Source of the DNA: Alicyclobacillus tolerans
Lineage (GTDB): Bacteria; Bacillota; Bacilli; Alicyclobacillales; Alicyclobacillaceae
Length of the DNA: 51,977 nucleotides
Assembly (NCBI RefSeq): GCF_001447355.1
Contig: NZ_JXBW01000021.1
Location: 1-51,977 of the forward strand
Direction of reading: 5' to 3'
Shown here: piece after piece, positions 35,631 through 44,558 of the stretch
Numbering within the stretch: position 1 is the stretch's first letter
Layout of the letters: every line of letters starts with the position of its first letter
Position numbers and translations under genes: made by a program
The notes under the pieces: model-generated
Seen by the model: only the letters and a program-made list of their open reading frames with translations
Told to the model about the DNA's origin: nothing
Databases searched by the model: none

Positions 35631-35742
35631 CGCTTACGGAGTTAGCTGACGGGTTCGGGTGTAGGAAACCCTACGAGATCCAAGAATCTCGATTCACCCC
35701 ACGTACCATGGGTCCTCCGCTTCCCAAAAACGGAACTCAGCG
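35631..35742 (-). ncRNA. c-di-AMP riboswitch (ydaO-yuaA class), second copy
   Basis: On the minus strand all hallmark segments occur: CGCTGAGTTCCG, GGGAAGCGGAGGACCCATGG, GTGGGGTGAATC, a variable hairpin, AGGGTTTCCTACACCCGAAC and CCGTCAGCTAACTCCGTAAGCG. The outer CGCT/AGCG pairing closes the aptamer. It starts 45 bases after the stop of the lipoprotein gene. Downstream are a 44-codon ORF and a terminator, with no transporter or wall hydrolase, so the regulated target is unusual. Confidence 0.93.
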
Positions 35743-35786
35743 ATAGGTCATGCGAGCATTGTACGCCACATCACCGAATTTGGCAA

Positions 35787-36572
35787 CTATTCAACACCAT
35801 GTTCCAATTGACCAACCAGTGATGAAGGTATTTGAACTTGCGCTAATTGCGCATTGTCAATATCCGAAAAAATGGTGGACGTCTGAATCGACAAGGAGCC
35901 AACAGCGTCCACGACGTTGACCGACTGGGTTTGGACCTGCCTGATGTACCCACTCGATTCACCCACATAGAAAATGTACTCAACCGGGCTGCTATGACTA
36001 GCAATGGACGGGATCGAAGTGCCTGCCGTCTGTTGCAGAAACGTTGGTAGACCGGCAACGCCATTAGGCACGATCACGCGGTAGACATCACAATACTCAT
36101 CCACCACGTACGTCCTATCCATTTGCGCCAATTGAAGATGATCTTGCATGGCCTTATCGATAATATCAGCGTATCCCTGATAAGCATCAAGATTTGCAAC
36201 AGGTTCCGTTTTCGACCAAACAGTGCCATCTTGTTGATAGGCGACCTGCCCCTGTTGATACAACCCAATATTAAAGTTGTTTTCATGCACCTGAATATTG
36301 GCCATATTGGGCATTTGAAGAGTTCCGTACTCCGTAAAACTGGTCTTCAAGTTCGCGTTCTGTATCGTAACCGTCGTCAGCAACTTGTACTCTTGCGCTT
36401 GCTCACTCTTGTGCAGCGCCACCACAAGTGGTGCAAAAGAGACGTCAGGTTTCACGATGGTTGTCGCCGTTCCGGAAGCGATGGATGCCTTTTGAACCCC
36501 GGGTGCACAACCGACCAGAAGCGCAGCACAGAAAACAACCGTACCTGTCAGCGTTGCCAACTTGCCTCTCAT
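35787..36572 (-). CDS. Putative lipoprotein of unknown function
   Basis: The 261-residue product begins MRGKLATLTGTVVFCAALLV and has a lipobox LLVGC at about residues 18-22, so it is probably a lipid-anchored extracytoplasmic protein. The rest is soluble, rich in Gln and Val, with beta-type spacing (YKLLTTVTIQNANLKTSFTE, VEYIFYVGESSGYIRQVQTQ). No catalytic motif is seen. AAGGAGGGGGAACGCCG precedes the ATG, which overlaps the stop of the upstream membrane protein by 4 bases (ATGA). It is the last gene of a three-gene operon. Confidence 0.75.
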   Translation of the reverse strand: MRGKLATLTGTVVFCAALLVGCAPGVQKASIASGTATTIVKPDVSFAPLVVALHKSEQAQEYKLLTTVTIQNANLKTSFTEYGTLQMPNMANIQVHENNFNIGLYQQGQVAYQQDGTVWSKTEPVANLDAYQGYADIIDKAMQDHLQLAQMDRTYVVDEYCDVYRVIVPNGVAGLPTFLQQTAGTSIPSIASHSSPVEYIFYVGESSGYIRQVQTQSVNVVDAVGSLSIQTSTIFSDIDNAQLAQVQIPSSLVGQLEHGVE

Positions 36573-38236
36573 CGGCGTTCCCCCTCCTTGCGCCGCGAAG
36601 GTCTGTACAACCATCCGCCTATGAATATGAGTGCCAGCACAACACACGAAAGTGGTAATAGTGGCCAGTTTGTACGCGCAACGACCAAGTAGTCACCCGT
36701 TCCGTAAATATCCAGTGCGAGCACATCGGGAGCTGACGACGACAAACGAAGCGGCGTCACGTTTACAACATTCGTACGGAACACCCGCCAGTCGCGCACA
36801 AGTTGTCCGTGCCCATTCCCATCCGGAACAAAACGATACGCCGAGAAATAACGAATGGGAGAATTCCTTATCATCGATGGATCGTTTGTGACAATCTCCG
36901 GTGCTCCTTTTCCATTTGAAAGCACCGTTTCGAACCGGAACGTCGGGCTCGTCGCGGTATACACGCGTTGCCACTGCCCGTTTGCCCGCACCGTCAAGAT
37001 GTACGCCGGCGAGGCATTCACAAAAATCGCATCCCGACCACCACTCGTGATCGGCCCAATTTTAATGTCGTTTGGCACTGGGCTGTCAATCGTCCCACGA
37101 TACGTCGCGACGACCTTTCCAGTTTGCAAATCGACTATATGCAGTGCATTGTTACCAACAAGCAGCACCTGGTCCGAATGGTTGCTTGTAAAGTGTCCAA
37201 TCCCCACGACACTGCTTGCCTTGACCGGGATCGAAATGGGACGTCCGGCATCCGTGCCTAACAATTGATCATTCTGCACATACACGCCTGTGCGATGCGG
37301 TGTAACACCCAACTGCGCGAGGCAATCATTCCAATTCGCCGTCTCCGCGGCTGCCGCTTGATTTGCGATGGCTTGGAACGACGCTGGATACGCGGCCGGG
37401 TCAAGTGCAGCCTGCACGGCTTCGGAATCCGTTAGATAAGGGGTCAAATATTCATAGATACGACCATGACTCACGTACCAATTGGCCTTTTCGTATGGGA
37501 AAAAGGCCCGAACAAGATCCATTGGATTCACTTCCGCCAATTCAGCAGGCGTCGGATTGACCTTTTGCAGCTTCCCGTTCACGTCCTTAAGCTCAATGAT
37601 TTGGTACTCACCATCCGCCGTCTGCAAAACGTTGAACAACGCATCTGGCGAATCGGTGGCCGCAAGAGCCATCTGTTCCAATTCGGTCGAAGACGGGACA
37701 TAACCGTCGATGGTGATCATTGCGTCACCACCGTTTGTCGGAACGATAGCCATGGGAGCTTCCGGTGAATTTTGAGCCTGCAAATTCACATGCGAATCAT
37801 CAAGCACCCGGAAGTGCGGCAAAAACGCCCAATCGTTGAGCGGCAACACGATTTGCGACAGAACGACCGCGATGCCGCCGAGTAGCGACGCCCACGGACT
37901 TGTCTTGCCGAACCAAACGGCAATGATCCACAAACCGACGATCATAACAACGGTGACTGCGATCAACTTCGCTGTGCCTCCAAACGAAAGCGTCGCAAAC
38001 CCTTGTGCTAGCATCAGAACAAACAGCGTGTATGATACCCACGATCGACGCAGCGACCTGTCGATTGTGGAGAGCCAGACGACACCGATAGCCGCGACCA
38101 AGAGTACACCGTACATCGCAAGGTCATCCACGAGTGGACGCAATACCCATACATAAACGGCATTGACAAACAGTGCCCAAAAGACAAACCAGATCCAACG
38201 AACGATCGTCGCAGGAATCGATTTCGACTTATTCAT
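36569..38236 (-). CDS. Large membrane protein with extracytoplasmic domain, unknown function
   Basis: The 555-residue product has five amino-terminal membrane helices (about 11-135) and a long extracytoplasmic region (about 135-520). A single carboxyl helix (about 525-546) and a basic tail complete it. The extracytoplasmic part has repeated beta motifs like those of propeller (FG-GAP/VCBS-type) proteins, for example GIGHFTSNHSDQVLLVGNNA and GPITSGGRDAIFVNASPAY. This suggests a surface scaffold or sensor. It overlaps the O-antigen-ligase gene by 8 bases and the lipoprotein gene by 4 bases. I do not recognise a named family. Confidence 0.7.
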   Translation of the reverse strand: MNKSKSIPATIVRWIWFVFWALFVNAVYVWVLRPLVDDLAMYGVLLVAAIGVVWLSTIDRSLRRSWVSYTLFVLMLAQGFATLSFGGTAKLIAVTVVMIVGLWIIAVWFGKTSPWASLLGGIAVVLSQIVLPLNDWAFLPHFRVLDDSHVNLQAQNSPEAPMAIVPTNGGDAMITIDGYVPSSTELEQMALAATDSPDALFNVLQTADGEYQIIELKDVNGKLQKVNPTPAELAEVNPMDLVRAFFPYEKANWYVSHGRIYEYLTPYLTDSEAVQAALDPAAYPASFQAIANQAAAAETANWNDCLAQLGVTPHRTGVYVQNDQLLGTDAGRPISIPVKASSVVGIGHFTSNHSDQVLLVGNNALHIVDLQTGKVVATYRGTIDSPVPNDIKIGPITSGGRDAIFVNASPAYILTVRANGQWQRVYTATSPTFRFETVLSNGKGAPEIVTNDPSMIRNSPIRYFSAYRFVPDGNGHGQLVRDWRVFRTNVVNVTPLRLSSSAPDVLALDIYGTGDYLVVARTNWPLLPLSCVVLALIFIGGWLYRPSRRKEGERR

Positions 38237-39494
38237 GCTTCTCCTCCTGTCGTTCTAGGGTACGGCCCCATAAGAGGAGCAAACTCAGCATGAGGAAGTA
38301 ATTCAAGAAGTTCGGCGCATACTCAAACACGTTTTCTACGACATCGTGGACTAACAGCGCCGTTACACCGATCAGTCCGCCAAGCGCGAGATACCGATCC
38401 CGCCCTGTGGCCTTGCGTACTGTCTTGTTGATCACCTCGACGACGATACGGACGTGCATCGCCAAGAACAGCACCAATCCCACGAGCCCCGATTCACCGA
38501 GAATCTTTGCGTAGTAGTTATCCGAGTAGATCGAAAAGCCGTGATCGGAAGCAACTGCACCACCATAGCGGCCGAGACCGACGCCGAACAAAGGATTTCC
38601 TGACATTTGATCAAACGCCGTTTGCCAGCGAATTAAGCGACCGCCCTGTGAAGACTTGATGTAATAGACAGGCGAAAACAAGTCCATGATGCGATGATGA
38701 ATGGGCGGCAAAAAGAAACCAATCACGCCCAGTACGACGATCACGATGAGCAATCGGCGCTCGTAGGCGACGGCCACCAACACCAACGCAATACCAAGTC
38801 CCATCCAAGCGCCACGCGTGTAGGTCAGCAACAATGTGAGCAAGCAGCAGACTCCGCCTATCGCATACACAATGCGCCGTGCCCGACTCCGATCTCCTAG
38901 ACAAAGCCCGAAGATAATGGGTGTCATCATTTCCATGTACGCACCGAGCTCGTTCGGCGATTTGAGAACGGAAAAAACGCGCGTGCGAACATGTTCACCC
39001 ACATCCACCCAGCCGGGAGGAATGGGTGGAGCCAGCACATACTGGACTACGCCATGAAGGCCAATCAATATTGCTACGGTTGCAGCTGCGTATAAATACT
39101 TCTTCGCGTCTTGCGGGTCGATCACAAACGGCATAAGCAAGCCAAACAACATATAGTAGACATCGGCCCGAAAACCATCAAAGGCGACACCAGGACTGCC
39201 AAGCCCCGCAAAAAACAAGGCAACTAAATACAGGATATACCATCCTGCATATTTGGACCAACCGAATGCCGGTGGACGATGCCCACGCAATACACGGTTG
39301 AATGCCACGATAGCGAGTAGCAGAAGTACCACCTTGTCCCAAATTGACCCAATTGGATGAATGAATGAAAGCCGCAACGTGTAATCGACAATTGGAAACG
39401 CAACGAGCAGGTATGTACACCATTTGGCAATGCGTGCACCAAACGGTTGGGAAGACTGACCATCTTCCGCAGCCAGGTAGACCTGGTCTAACAT
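38229..39494 (-). CDS. O-antigen ligase/polymerase family (Wzy_C) membrane protein
   Basis: Proteins of this family join or polymerise surface glycans at the outer face of the membrane. The 421-residue product has about ten hydrophobic segments. A conserved extracytoplasmic region is about 270-330 (SQGGRLIRWQTAFDQMSGNP then LFGVGLGRYG), and LLLTYTRGAWMGLGIALVLV is characteristic. I chose the ATG at 39494, with GGGAG 9 bases upstream; starts up to 17 codons earlier are possible. It is the first gene of the operon with the large membrane protein and the lipoprotein. The glycan is unknown. Confidence 0.82.
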   Translation of the reverse strand: MLDQVYLAAEDGQSSQPFGARIAKWCTYLLVAFPIVDYTLRLSFIHPIGSIWDKVVLLLLAIVAFNRVLRGHRPPAFGWSKYAGWYILYLVALFFAGLGSPGVAFDGFRADVYYMLFGLLMPFVIDPQDAKKYLYAAATVAILIGLHGVVQYVLAPPIPPGWVDVGEHVRTRVFSVLKSPNELGAYMEMMTPIIFGLCLGDRSRARRIVYAIGGVCCLLTLLLTYTRGAWMGLGIALVLVAVAYERRLLIVIVVLGVIGFFLPPIHHRIMDLFSPVYYIKSSQGGRLIRWQTAFDQMSGNPLFGVGLGRYGGAVASDHGFSIYSDNYYAKILGESGLVGLVLFLAMHVRIVVEVINKTVRKATGRDRYLALGGLIGVTALLVHDVVENVFEYAPNFLNYFLMLSLLLLWGRTLERQEEKHE

Positions 39495-39545
39495 GAACTT
39501 CAACTCCCACCTCAACATAGGTTGTCCACTGTCGTCCAGCACCAC

Positions 39546-39881
39546 TGGAACCGGAGCCTACTTCGCCCGTTCGAGCATCGTTTGATACCTGGTCCGCAAG
39601 CGTGGCGAACCTAGGATTCCTGACGAACCCTAACACGATCCTCTTTTTTGCGTCACACAGGCAAATATTTACGTAGCTGCTCCCAAGACACGTTTCAAAA
39701 GACGGCCTGAAAGGCTCATAAGTTCTCTTTCAATGGTGAGGAAAGATACCACGAACCGTTGGGAGGTACGACTTTCGCCGCGGACGCAGGGGGCGAGATC
39801 GGGCCTAACGGTCATCGACAATCGTGCAGTCTTGGGCTCTGTTTTTATCACCCCAAGGTAGGAGCTTATTGACGTAAAGAA
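39546..39881. other. Long intergenic stretch, no convincing gene
   Basis: About 340 bases between the O-antigen-ligase operon and the M23 peptidase gene. An 88-codon minus-strand frame crosses the peptidase terminator and lacks a good ribosome-binding site, so I do not call it. A short hairpin (TCTTTC / GAAAGA) lies near 39727-39749. It probably holds the operon promoter, but no clear -35/-10 pair was recognised. Confidence 0.5.
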
Positions 39882-39931
39882 AACGGGTACAGGGGCGACT
39901 CGATTTGGCGCGAGCTCACGCTGTACCCGTT
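39882..39931 (-). terminator. Terminator-like hairpin downstream of the M23 peptidase
   Basis: A perfect 11-bp inverted repeat (AACGGGTACAG / CTGTACCCGTT) encloses a 28-base loop with a smaller CTCG/CGAG pairing. On the minus strand it is followed by TTTTCTTTACG. It lies 100 bases after the peptidase stop and probably ends that transcript. Confidence 0.65.
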
Positions 39932-40031
39932 CCATTTGTCAAGTCGTGCTCTCCATTCGACTGTCCATCGAATACAATACCACATTCAACGAAAATTCGG
40001 GACTGCTGTCGAACGGAAACGACGCAATGAT

Positions 40032-41060
40032 TCAACTTTTGCGTTCTAAGACCGTTTCGCGCGTCACGTGCTGTTTCTGCCGTTCCCATTGGCTTAAGCA
40101 CCCCGAGGGACTGAAAGCCCACTCGTGCAGACCAGTGTCCTTATAAATACCGAAGTGTAGATGAGGTGGGAATTTTCCTGAAGTCCCAGGCGGTCCATAA
40201 CCACTGCTACCGACATAACCAATCACCTGTCCTGGTCGCACCAGATCGCCTTGATGCAGACCTTTCTGGAAGGAAGATAGATGCGCATAGTAGTAGTACA
40301 TGTTGTTCGCATCGCGAATTCCGATTCGCCACCCCCCGAAGCGATTCCATCCCATCAACTCGACGTAACCATAGCTGCAAGCGAGCACAGGCGTGCCATA
40401 GCTGGCAAAGATATCGACACCCTCGTGAATGCGCCGGCCACCATAGCTACGTCCTGCTCCGAATGTGTGTTTGACGGTGTAATTGTACCGCTTATCTATC
40501 GGAAAGCAGGAACCTGTCGGGCTCAGGCCGAACGTGCGAAAAAGCCGGGCAAAACCATCGATCCGATCCATGGCCACAGGATCCTGAAATAAGTTCCAGA
40601 TCGCAATCTCTTCGTCTTCGCCCGACTCCATATCCAACCAATGGGCTAAAGCTTTAATCCGATCCGCTGGATCGAACGGCAACGCCAGCATGTCGCCATT
40701 CGCATCCTGACCCAAGCCGCCAAACAGTTGGATCTCGGGTGCAAACATATCGTCTGCATTCGGATTGGCAATGCCGGCCCAAGCTGCTGGATAAAATGAA
40801 AAGCCATAGTATGGCGCTTCTTGTTTGGCAGTTTTCGTCTTGGTTAGCTCAGCATACCGATCGATAGCCGCAAGTACGGCCCAATCCACGTCGTACTCGG
40901 CCCCATACAACTTGTACAAAGGATACAACGATGACTGTGGATGGCTGCGCTCAGCCGCCCATGCCGTAGCCGGCCAACAACCACTTGCCAGCACCATGCC
41001 CACCACGAGCGATCGCCATATTCCCGCGCGGGCACGCATGATAGAATGGAGTTGAAGCAA
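40032..41060 (-). CDS. M23-family (LytM-type) peptidase, secreted
   Basis: An extracytoplasmic zinc metallopeptidase-like protein acting on peptidoglycan bridges or spore wall. The 342-residue product has a signal peptide (about 8-34, ending TAWAA), a helical amino domain of about 150 residues and a LytM domain. Its zinc motifs are RRIHEGVDIFASYGTPVLA (HxxxD) and PPHLHFGIY (HxH), with YYYYAHLSSFQKGLHQGD between. The TTG at 41060 has AAGGAG 8 bases upstream; a GTG three codons earlier lies within that site. It is divergent from the thioesterase. Confidence 0.88.
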   Translation of the reverse strand: MLQLHSIMRARAGIWRSLVVGMVLASGCWPATAWAAERSHPQSSLYPLYKLYGAEYDVDWAVLAAIDRYAELTKTKTAKQEAPYYGFSFYPAAWAGIANPNADDMFAPEIQLFGGLGQDANGDMLALPFDPADRIKALAHWLDMESGEDEEIAIWNLFQDPVAMDRIDGFARLFRTFGLSPTGSCFPIDKRYNYTVKHTFGAGRSYGGRRIHEGVDIFASYGTPVLACSYGYVELMGWNRFGGWRIGIRDANNMYYYYAHLSSFQKGLHQGDLVRPGQVIGYVGSSGYGPPGTSGKFPPHLHFGIYKDTGLHEWAFSPSGCLSQWERQKQHVTRETVLERKS

Positions 41061-41147
41061 TCTGACCACTCCTTGTCGGCGTCTGATATGCTTACACTCT
41101 CCCAGCCCGTTACAATGTATGCTGACAATCTGGCTAAATGGGGTTCA

Positions 41148-41549
41148 ATGCAGATGGGAATCACACAAATCACAATCACAGTTCGATGCACCGAGATTGA
41201 CGTGAATGGACATGTCAATAACGCTAAGTATGTGGAGTACTACGAGTGGGGACGAGAAGATTGGTACGAACAGCATCAGTTGCCGTACGAAACGCTCTAC
41301 AACATGGGTTTCATCACTGTGGTAGCGCGAGCCGAGATCGATTATCGACAGCCCGCGCACCAAAATGAGCAACTCCTGGTCACCACTTGGCTAAGCGACG
41401 TTGGACGCACCAGTTTCCGCATGCGACAACGCATCACCGGCGCAAATGGGTATTTGGTCAGTGAAGCGCAATTTGTCATCGTGACCGTCGATCCAACGAC
41501 TCGTCGTCCCGTTCCGGTGCCCGATGCTATCTCCAAACACCGCAGTTAA
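41148..41549 (+). CDS. Acyl-CoA thioesterase, 4HBT hotdog family
   Basis: A YbgC/FadM-type thioesterase that hydrolyses acyl-CoA. The 133-residue product has the active-site signature RCTEIDVNGHVNNAKYVEYY (catalytic Asp, then HVNN) and the beta strands of a hotdog fold. The start at 41148 (MQMGITQITITV) has GGGG four bases upstream; M-G-I two codons later is an alternative. The stop is 9 bases before the convergent RluD-type gene. The substrate is unknown. Confidence 0.85.
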   Translation: MQMGITQITITVRCTEIDVNGHVNNAKYVEYYEWGREDWYEQHQLPYETLYNMGFITVVARAEIDYRQPAHQNEQLLVTTWLSDVGRTSFRMRQRITGANGYLVSEAQFVIVTVDPTTRRPVPVPDAISKHRS

Positions 41550-41557
41550 TCGTAGCC

Positions 41558-42487
41558 TCAACGTGTGTGCAAACGCGTCAGGTCGTAGCCCAAGCTTTCG
41601 AGCTTGCGCTTAAAACGCGGTGGAACGGGGGCAGTCAGGTCGAGTTGGTTGGCCAATCGCAAATGCACGGCGTGCAAAAAGAACGGTTCGCCACGAGTCG
41701 GGCGCGCGCCGTACTTAAGATCGCCAACGAGCGGATGCCCAATGTGCGCCAAGTGCGCCCGAATTTGGTGTGTGCGGCCGGTTTCGAGTCGCACTTGCAG
41801 CCATGACGTGCCTCGGCTGACGCCAAGAGGCTCGTAATGTGTCGCACTGCGTTTTCCGCCGTCGTTCGCGATCCGGGTGACCTGGCCGTCGCGCGTCAAA
41901 GCGGCGTCGACGAATCCTGGTTGGAACACCTCACCTTCCACAAGAGCCCAGTACTCCTTGATGACGTCCCCACTTTGAAATGCCTGCGACCATCGCTTGG
42001 CTGCACGCGAAGTTTTGGCAAACACAATGAGACCACTCGTATTGCGATCGAGCCTATGTACTGGTGCAGGATGAAATGCCTCTCCTGCCCGTACAGGCCT
42101 GTTGGCGTAGACATACGCCTCGACGCGGGCCTGCAAGGTCGAGACGTATTCTCCCTCCGCGGGGTGAACGAGCACGCCCACAGGCTTATTCACCACAAGG
42201 ATGTCGGCATCCTCGTGCACGACTTCGATATCTCGACTCACTCCGGCATACTTGGGCCTCTTCGGTCGAGTTAAGTTCGCAAAGTCATCCTCCGCCATAT
42301 ACAAATGAACGACATCGCCCTCCACAAGGACGGTCTCCTGTTTGGCGCGCTTGCCATTGACCTTAACGCGGCCTGTGCGAATACATTTATATATTCCTGA
42401 AAGCGGCATACCAGGAAGTAACAAACGCAACCATTTATGAACGGGTTTCCCGTCATCCACTGGTCCGATTTGCATTTCGACCACCAT
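41558..42487 (-). CDS. RluD/RluC family RNA pseudouridine synthase
   Basis: The enzyme converts uridine to pseudouridine in rRNA. The 309-residue protein has an S4-like RNA-binding region (about 14-65: GKPVHKWLRLLLPGMPLSGI...). The catalytic domain carries the active-site Asp in PVHRLDRNTSGLIVFAKT, plus LQVRLETGRTHQIRAHLAHI and GHPLVGDLKYG. GGGGGGG lies close before the ATG. Which rRNA site it modifies cannot be told from sequence; RluD (large subunit) is the closest general type. Confidence 0.92.
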   Translation of the reverse strand: MVVEMQIGPVDDGKPVHKWLRLLLPGMPLSGIYKCIRTGRVKVNGKRAKQETVLVEGDVVHLYMAEDDFANLTRPKRPKYAGVSRDIEVVHEDADILVVNKPVGVLVHPAEGEYVSTLQARVEAYVYANRPVRAGEAFHPAPVHRLDRNTSGLIVFAKTSRAAKRWSQAFQSGDVIKEYWALVEGEVFQPGFVDAALTRDGQVTRIANDGGKRSATHYEPLGVSRGTSWLQVRLETGRTHQIRAHLAHIGHPLVGDLKYGARPTRGEPFFLHAVHLRLANQLDLTAPVPPRFKRKLESLGYDLTRLHTR

Positions 42488-42570
42488 TGTCCCCCCCGAC
42501 TATCCAATAAACCAGTATCCTAGCACACGGCGGCTGATTAGGCGAATCCTACTCTGCTGTCATGATTCGC

Positions 42571-43281
42571 TTACCAGACCTCTCCGCGGGCCAGGCGTCG
42601 TGTCGTCTGCCCGTCATGCAATCGATAGTAATAGAGCACGTCTGGCATGTTGTCTACGATCGCGCCACGCGTGACATACCTCGCGATGAAATCAAAATCC
42701 GACGCTGCACCAAGCGCCCTTGTCCACCCTCCGATGGCGTCAAAGGTTGTTCCCCGCAATAGAATCGTTCCATCGCAAACACAGTGCAACCCCCGTGCAT
42801 AGGCGTCGCGAATTTCCTCGCGTCCAAAGCGCAGCCACCCTGAATAGGCTAGCGTTGACGTGGCAAGACTTTCCCCAGCGAATGTCGCATAGTTCGTACC
42901 CACCATATCGACGTCTGGATTTGCTCGCATGTAGGCGACCTGCCGTTCAATTCGGGTGGTAGCTGAAATGTCGTCAGCGGCCTGACATGCGATAAATTCT
43001 CCACGTGCTAAAAATAATCCACACGTTGCACTTCCCGCTTGTTTAACGTTGCGTGGCAACCGTAAATACACAAATGCGTCAGGGGACAAGTGCTGCCGGT
43101 GCATAGCCTTCCACTTTGCCACCCACCTCGGGCAATCGTCTGTCGAGCAATCATCTACCACAATGATTTCGATGTGGCGGTAGGTTTGCCCAAGGATGCT
43201 GTTCAAACTCGCTTCAAGGTAGGGCAAGGCATTATATACAGGAATCACAACGCTGACTAAACCAGGTATTCGCTGATCCAT
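42571..43281 (-). CDS. Glycosyltransferase family 2
   Basis: An inverting GT-A-fold enzyme transferring sugar from a nucleotide sugar. The 236-residue product begins MDQRIPGLVSVVIPVYNALP, then IIVVDDCSTDD (nucleotide-binding) and a metal-binding AADD near residue 110 (IACQAADDISATTRIE). A region near HCVCDGTILLR and a W-T-R-A-L-G element lie in the acceptor half. There is no membrane segment. The ATG at 43281 follows a GGGGGTGG site. It is divergent from the epimerase gene, so probably part of the same surface-glycan locus. Confidence 0.87.
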   Translation of the reverse strand: MDQRIPGLVSVVIPVYNALPYLEASLNSILGQTYRHIEIIVVDDCSTDDCPRWVAKWKAMHRQHLSPDAFVYLRLPRNVKQAGSATCGLFLARGEFIACQAADDISATTRIERQVAYMRANPDVDMVGTNYATFAGESLATSTLAYSGWLRFGREEIRDAYARGLHCVCDGTILLRGTTFDAIGGWTRALGAASDFDFIARYVTRGAIVDNMPDVLYYYRLHDGQTTRRLARGEVW

Positions 43282-43466
43282 AGATCCACCCCCCACTTTT
43301 CATCTTCCAAAGTACGCCAGTCAGTTACGCACCGCAAAGGCGGTTGTCCGCACTGTCCGTAGACGATGAGTCCAACAAATGTTTTACGGTATGGAAAGCC
43401 CTGGCACCCCTAAAAATCCAGCATATCCCTTGTAGAGAATATGTTTCTTTGTGAAGGGGGAAGCCC

Positions 43467-44558
43467 ATGAAAATTCTCACCTTGTGTGGCACAAGACCGG
43501 AAATTATTCGACTCAGCCTGATCATACGGAGGCTTGATGAAACGCTTCACCACCATGTGCTCGTGTATAGCGGGCAAAATCATCACCGGCTACTGTCCGG
43601 CATTTTCTTTGAGCAGCTTGGCCTTCGACGTCCCGACGTCTGGCTCGGTGCTCATACGGGAACGGTCGGCAGTCAGCTGGGACGCATGTTCAGTGCGTTT
43701 GAAGCGGTCCTTCAGACTCATCGACCAGACGCCGTTCTCGTCCTTGGGGATACAAACACCGCATTGTGCGCCATCGTCGCTGAACGTGTTGGCATTCCCG
43801 TTTATCACATGGAAGCCGGAAACCGCTGCTATGACCGAAGCGTTCCGGAGGAAATCAACCGGCGTGCCATCGACGCGGTCGCGTCATTCAACTTGCCTTA
43901 CACAGCTATGAGCCGTGACAACCTGTTGCGCGAAGGTATCGCGCCGCAACGGATTTGGATCTCTGGCAATCCGATTTATGAAGTGCTACAGGCGTATGGC
44001 TCACAGATCGACAAAAGCGACGTCCTGGACCGATATGGGCTACATCCGCGCCGTTATATCGTCGTCACCGTGCACAGGGCGGAGAATGTCGATCGCGTTG
44101 ACCGGTTGCAGGCTATCGTCAATGCGTTACAACGTGTCGCGAAACGTTTCGATCTGCCGCTTGTAATCAGCCTTCACCCTCGTACTCGCGACCGTCTGCA
44201 GCACTTTCACATTCCGCTTGCGGATCCGCGCTTTATCGTGCTCGACCCGCTCGGGCTGTTTGACTTTGTGCAGTTACAAAAACAAGCGTGGTGCGTGATA
44301 ACGGACAGCGGCACGGTCCAAGAAGAATGTTGCATCCTGCACGTACCAGCCGTGACCATTCGCCGCAGTACGGAACGCCCGGAAACTGTCCTTTGCGGCA
44401 GCAACGTCGTCGCCGGCCACGATCCGGAGCACATCGCTAGCTGTGTGGAGCAGATGGCAATTTCGCCCAGAGATTGGGCTTGCCCCGAAGGATATTGCGA
44501 TTCCAGGGTCTCTCGAAAAGTGGTTCAGTGGTTGACTGGAGGACTGAGCGATGTTTGA
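43467..44558 (+). CDS. UDP-N-acetylglucosamine 2-epimerase family (WecB/FnlC/WbvD type)
   Basis: Epimerises C2 of a UDP-N-acetylhexosamine. The 363-residue protein starts MKILTLCGTRPEIIRLSLII. It contains VLVLGDTNTALCAIVAERVG, the HMEAGNR-type motif MEAGNRCYDRSVPEEINRRA and YIVVTVHRAENVDR. ITDSGTVQEECC and TIRRSTERPETV are also present. The MEAGNRC...VPEE form is that of FnlC/CapG/WbvD epimerases acting on 6-deoxy-L-sugars, more than of plain WecB. GTG/ATG choice is clear: GAAGGGGGAAGCCC precedes the ATG. It overlaps the next gene by 8 bases. Confidence 0.9.
   Translation: MKILTLCGTRPEIIRLSLIIRRLDETLHHHVLVYSGQNHHRLLSGIFFEQLGLRRPDVWLGAHTGTVGSQLGRMFSAFEAVLQTHRPDAVLVLGDTNTALCAIVAERVGIPVYHMEAGNRCYDRSVPEEINRRAIDAVASFNLPYTAMSRDNLLREGIAPQRIWISGNPIYEVLQAYGSQIDKSDVLDRYGLHPRRYIVVTVHRAENVDRVDRLQAIVNALQRVAKRFDLPLVISLHPRTRDRLQHFHIPLADPRFIVLDPLGLFDFVQLQKQAWCVITDSGTVQEECCILHVPAVTIRRSTERPETVLCGSNVVAGHDPEHIASCVEQMAISPRDWACPEGYCDSRVSRKVVQWLTGGLSDV

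Noticed and set aside
39669-39935. Minus-strand 88-codon frame between the M23 and O-antigen-ligase genes
   Set aside because: It begins within a strong terminator-like hairpin and has no ribosome-binding site or recognisable sequence.
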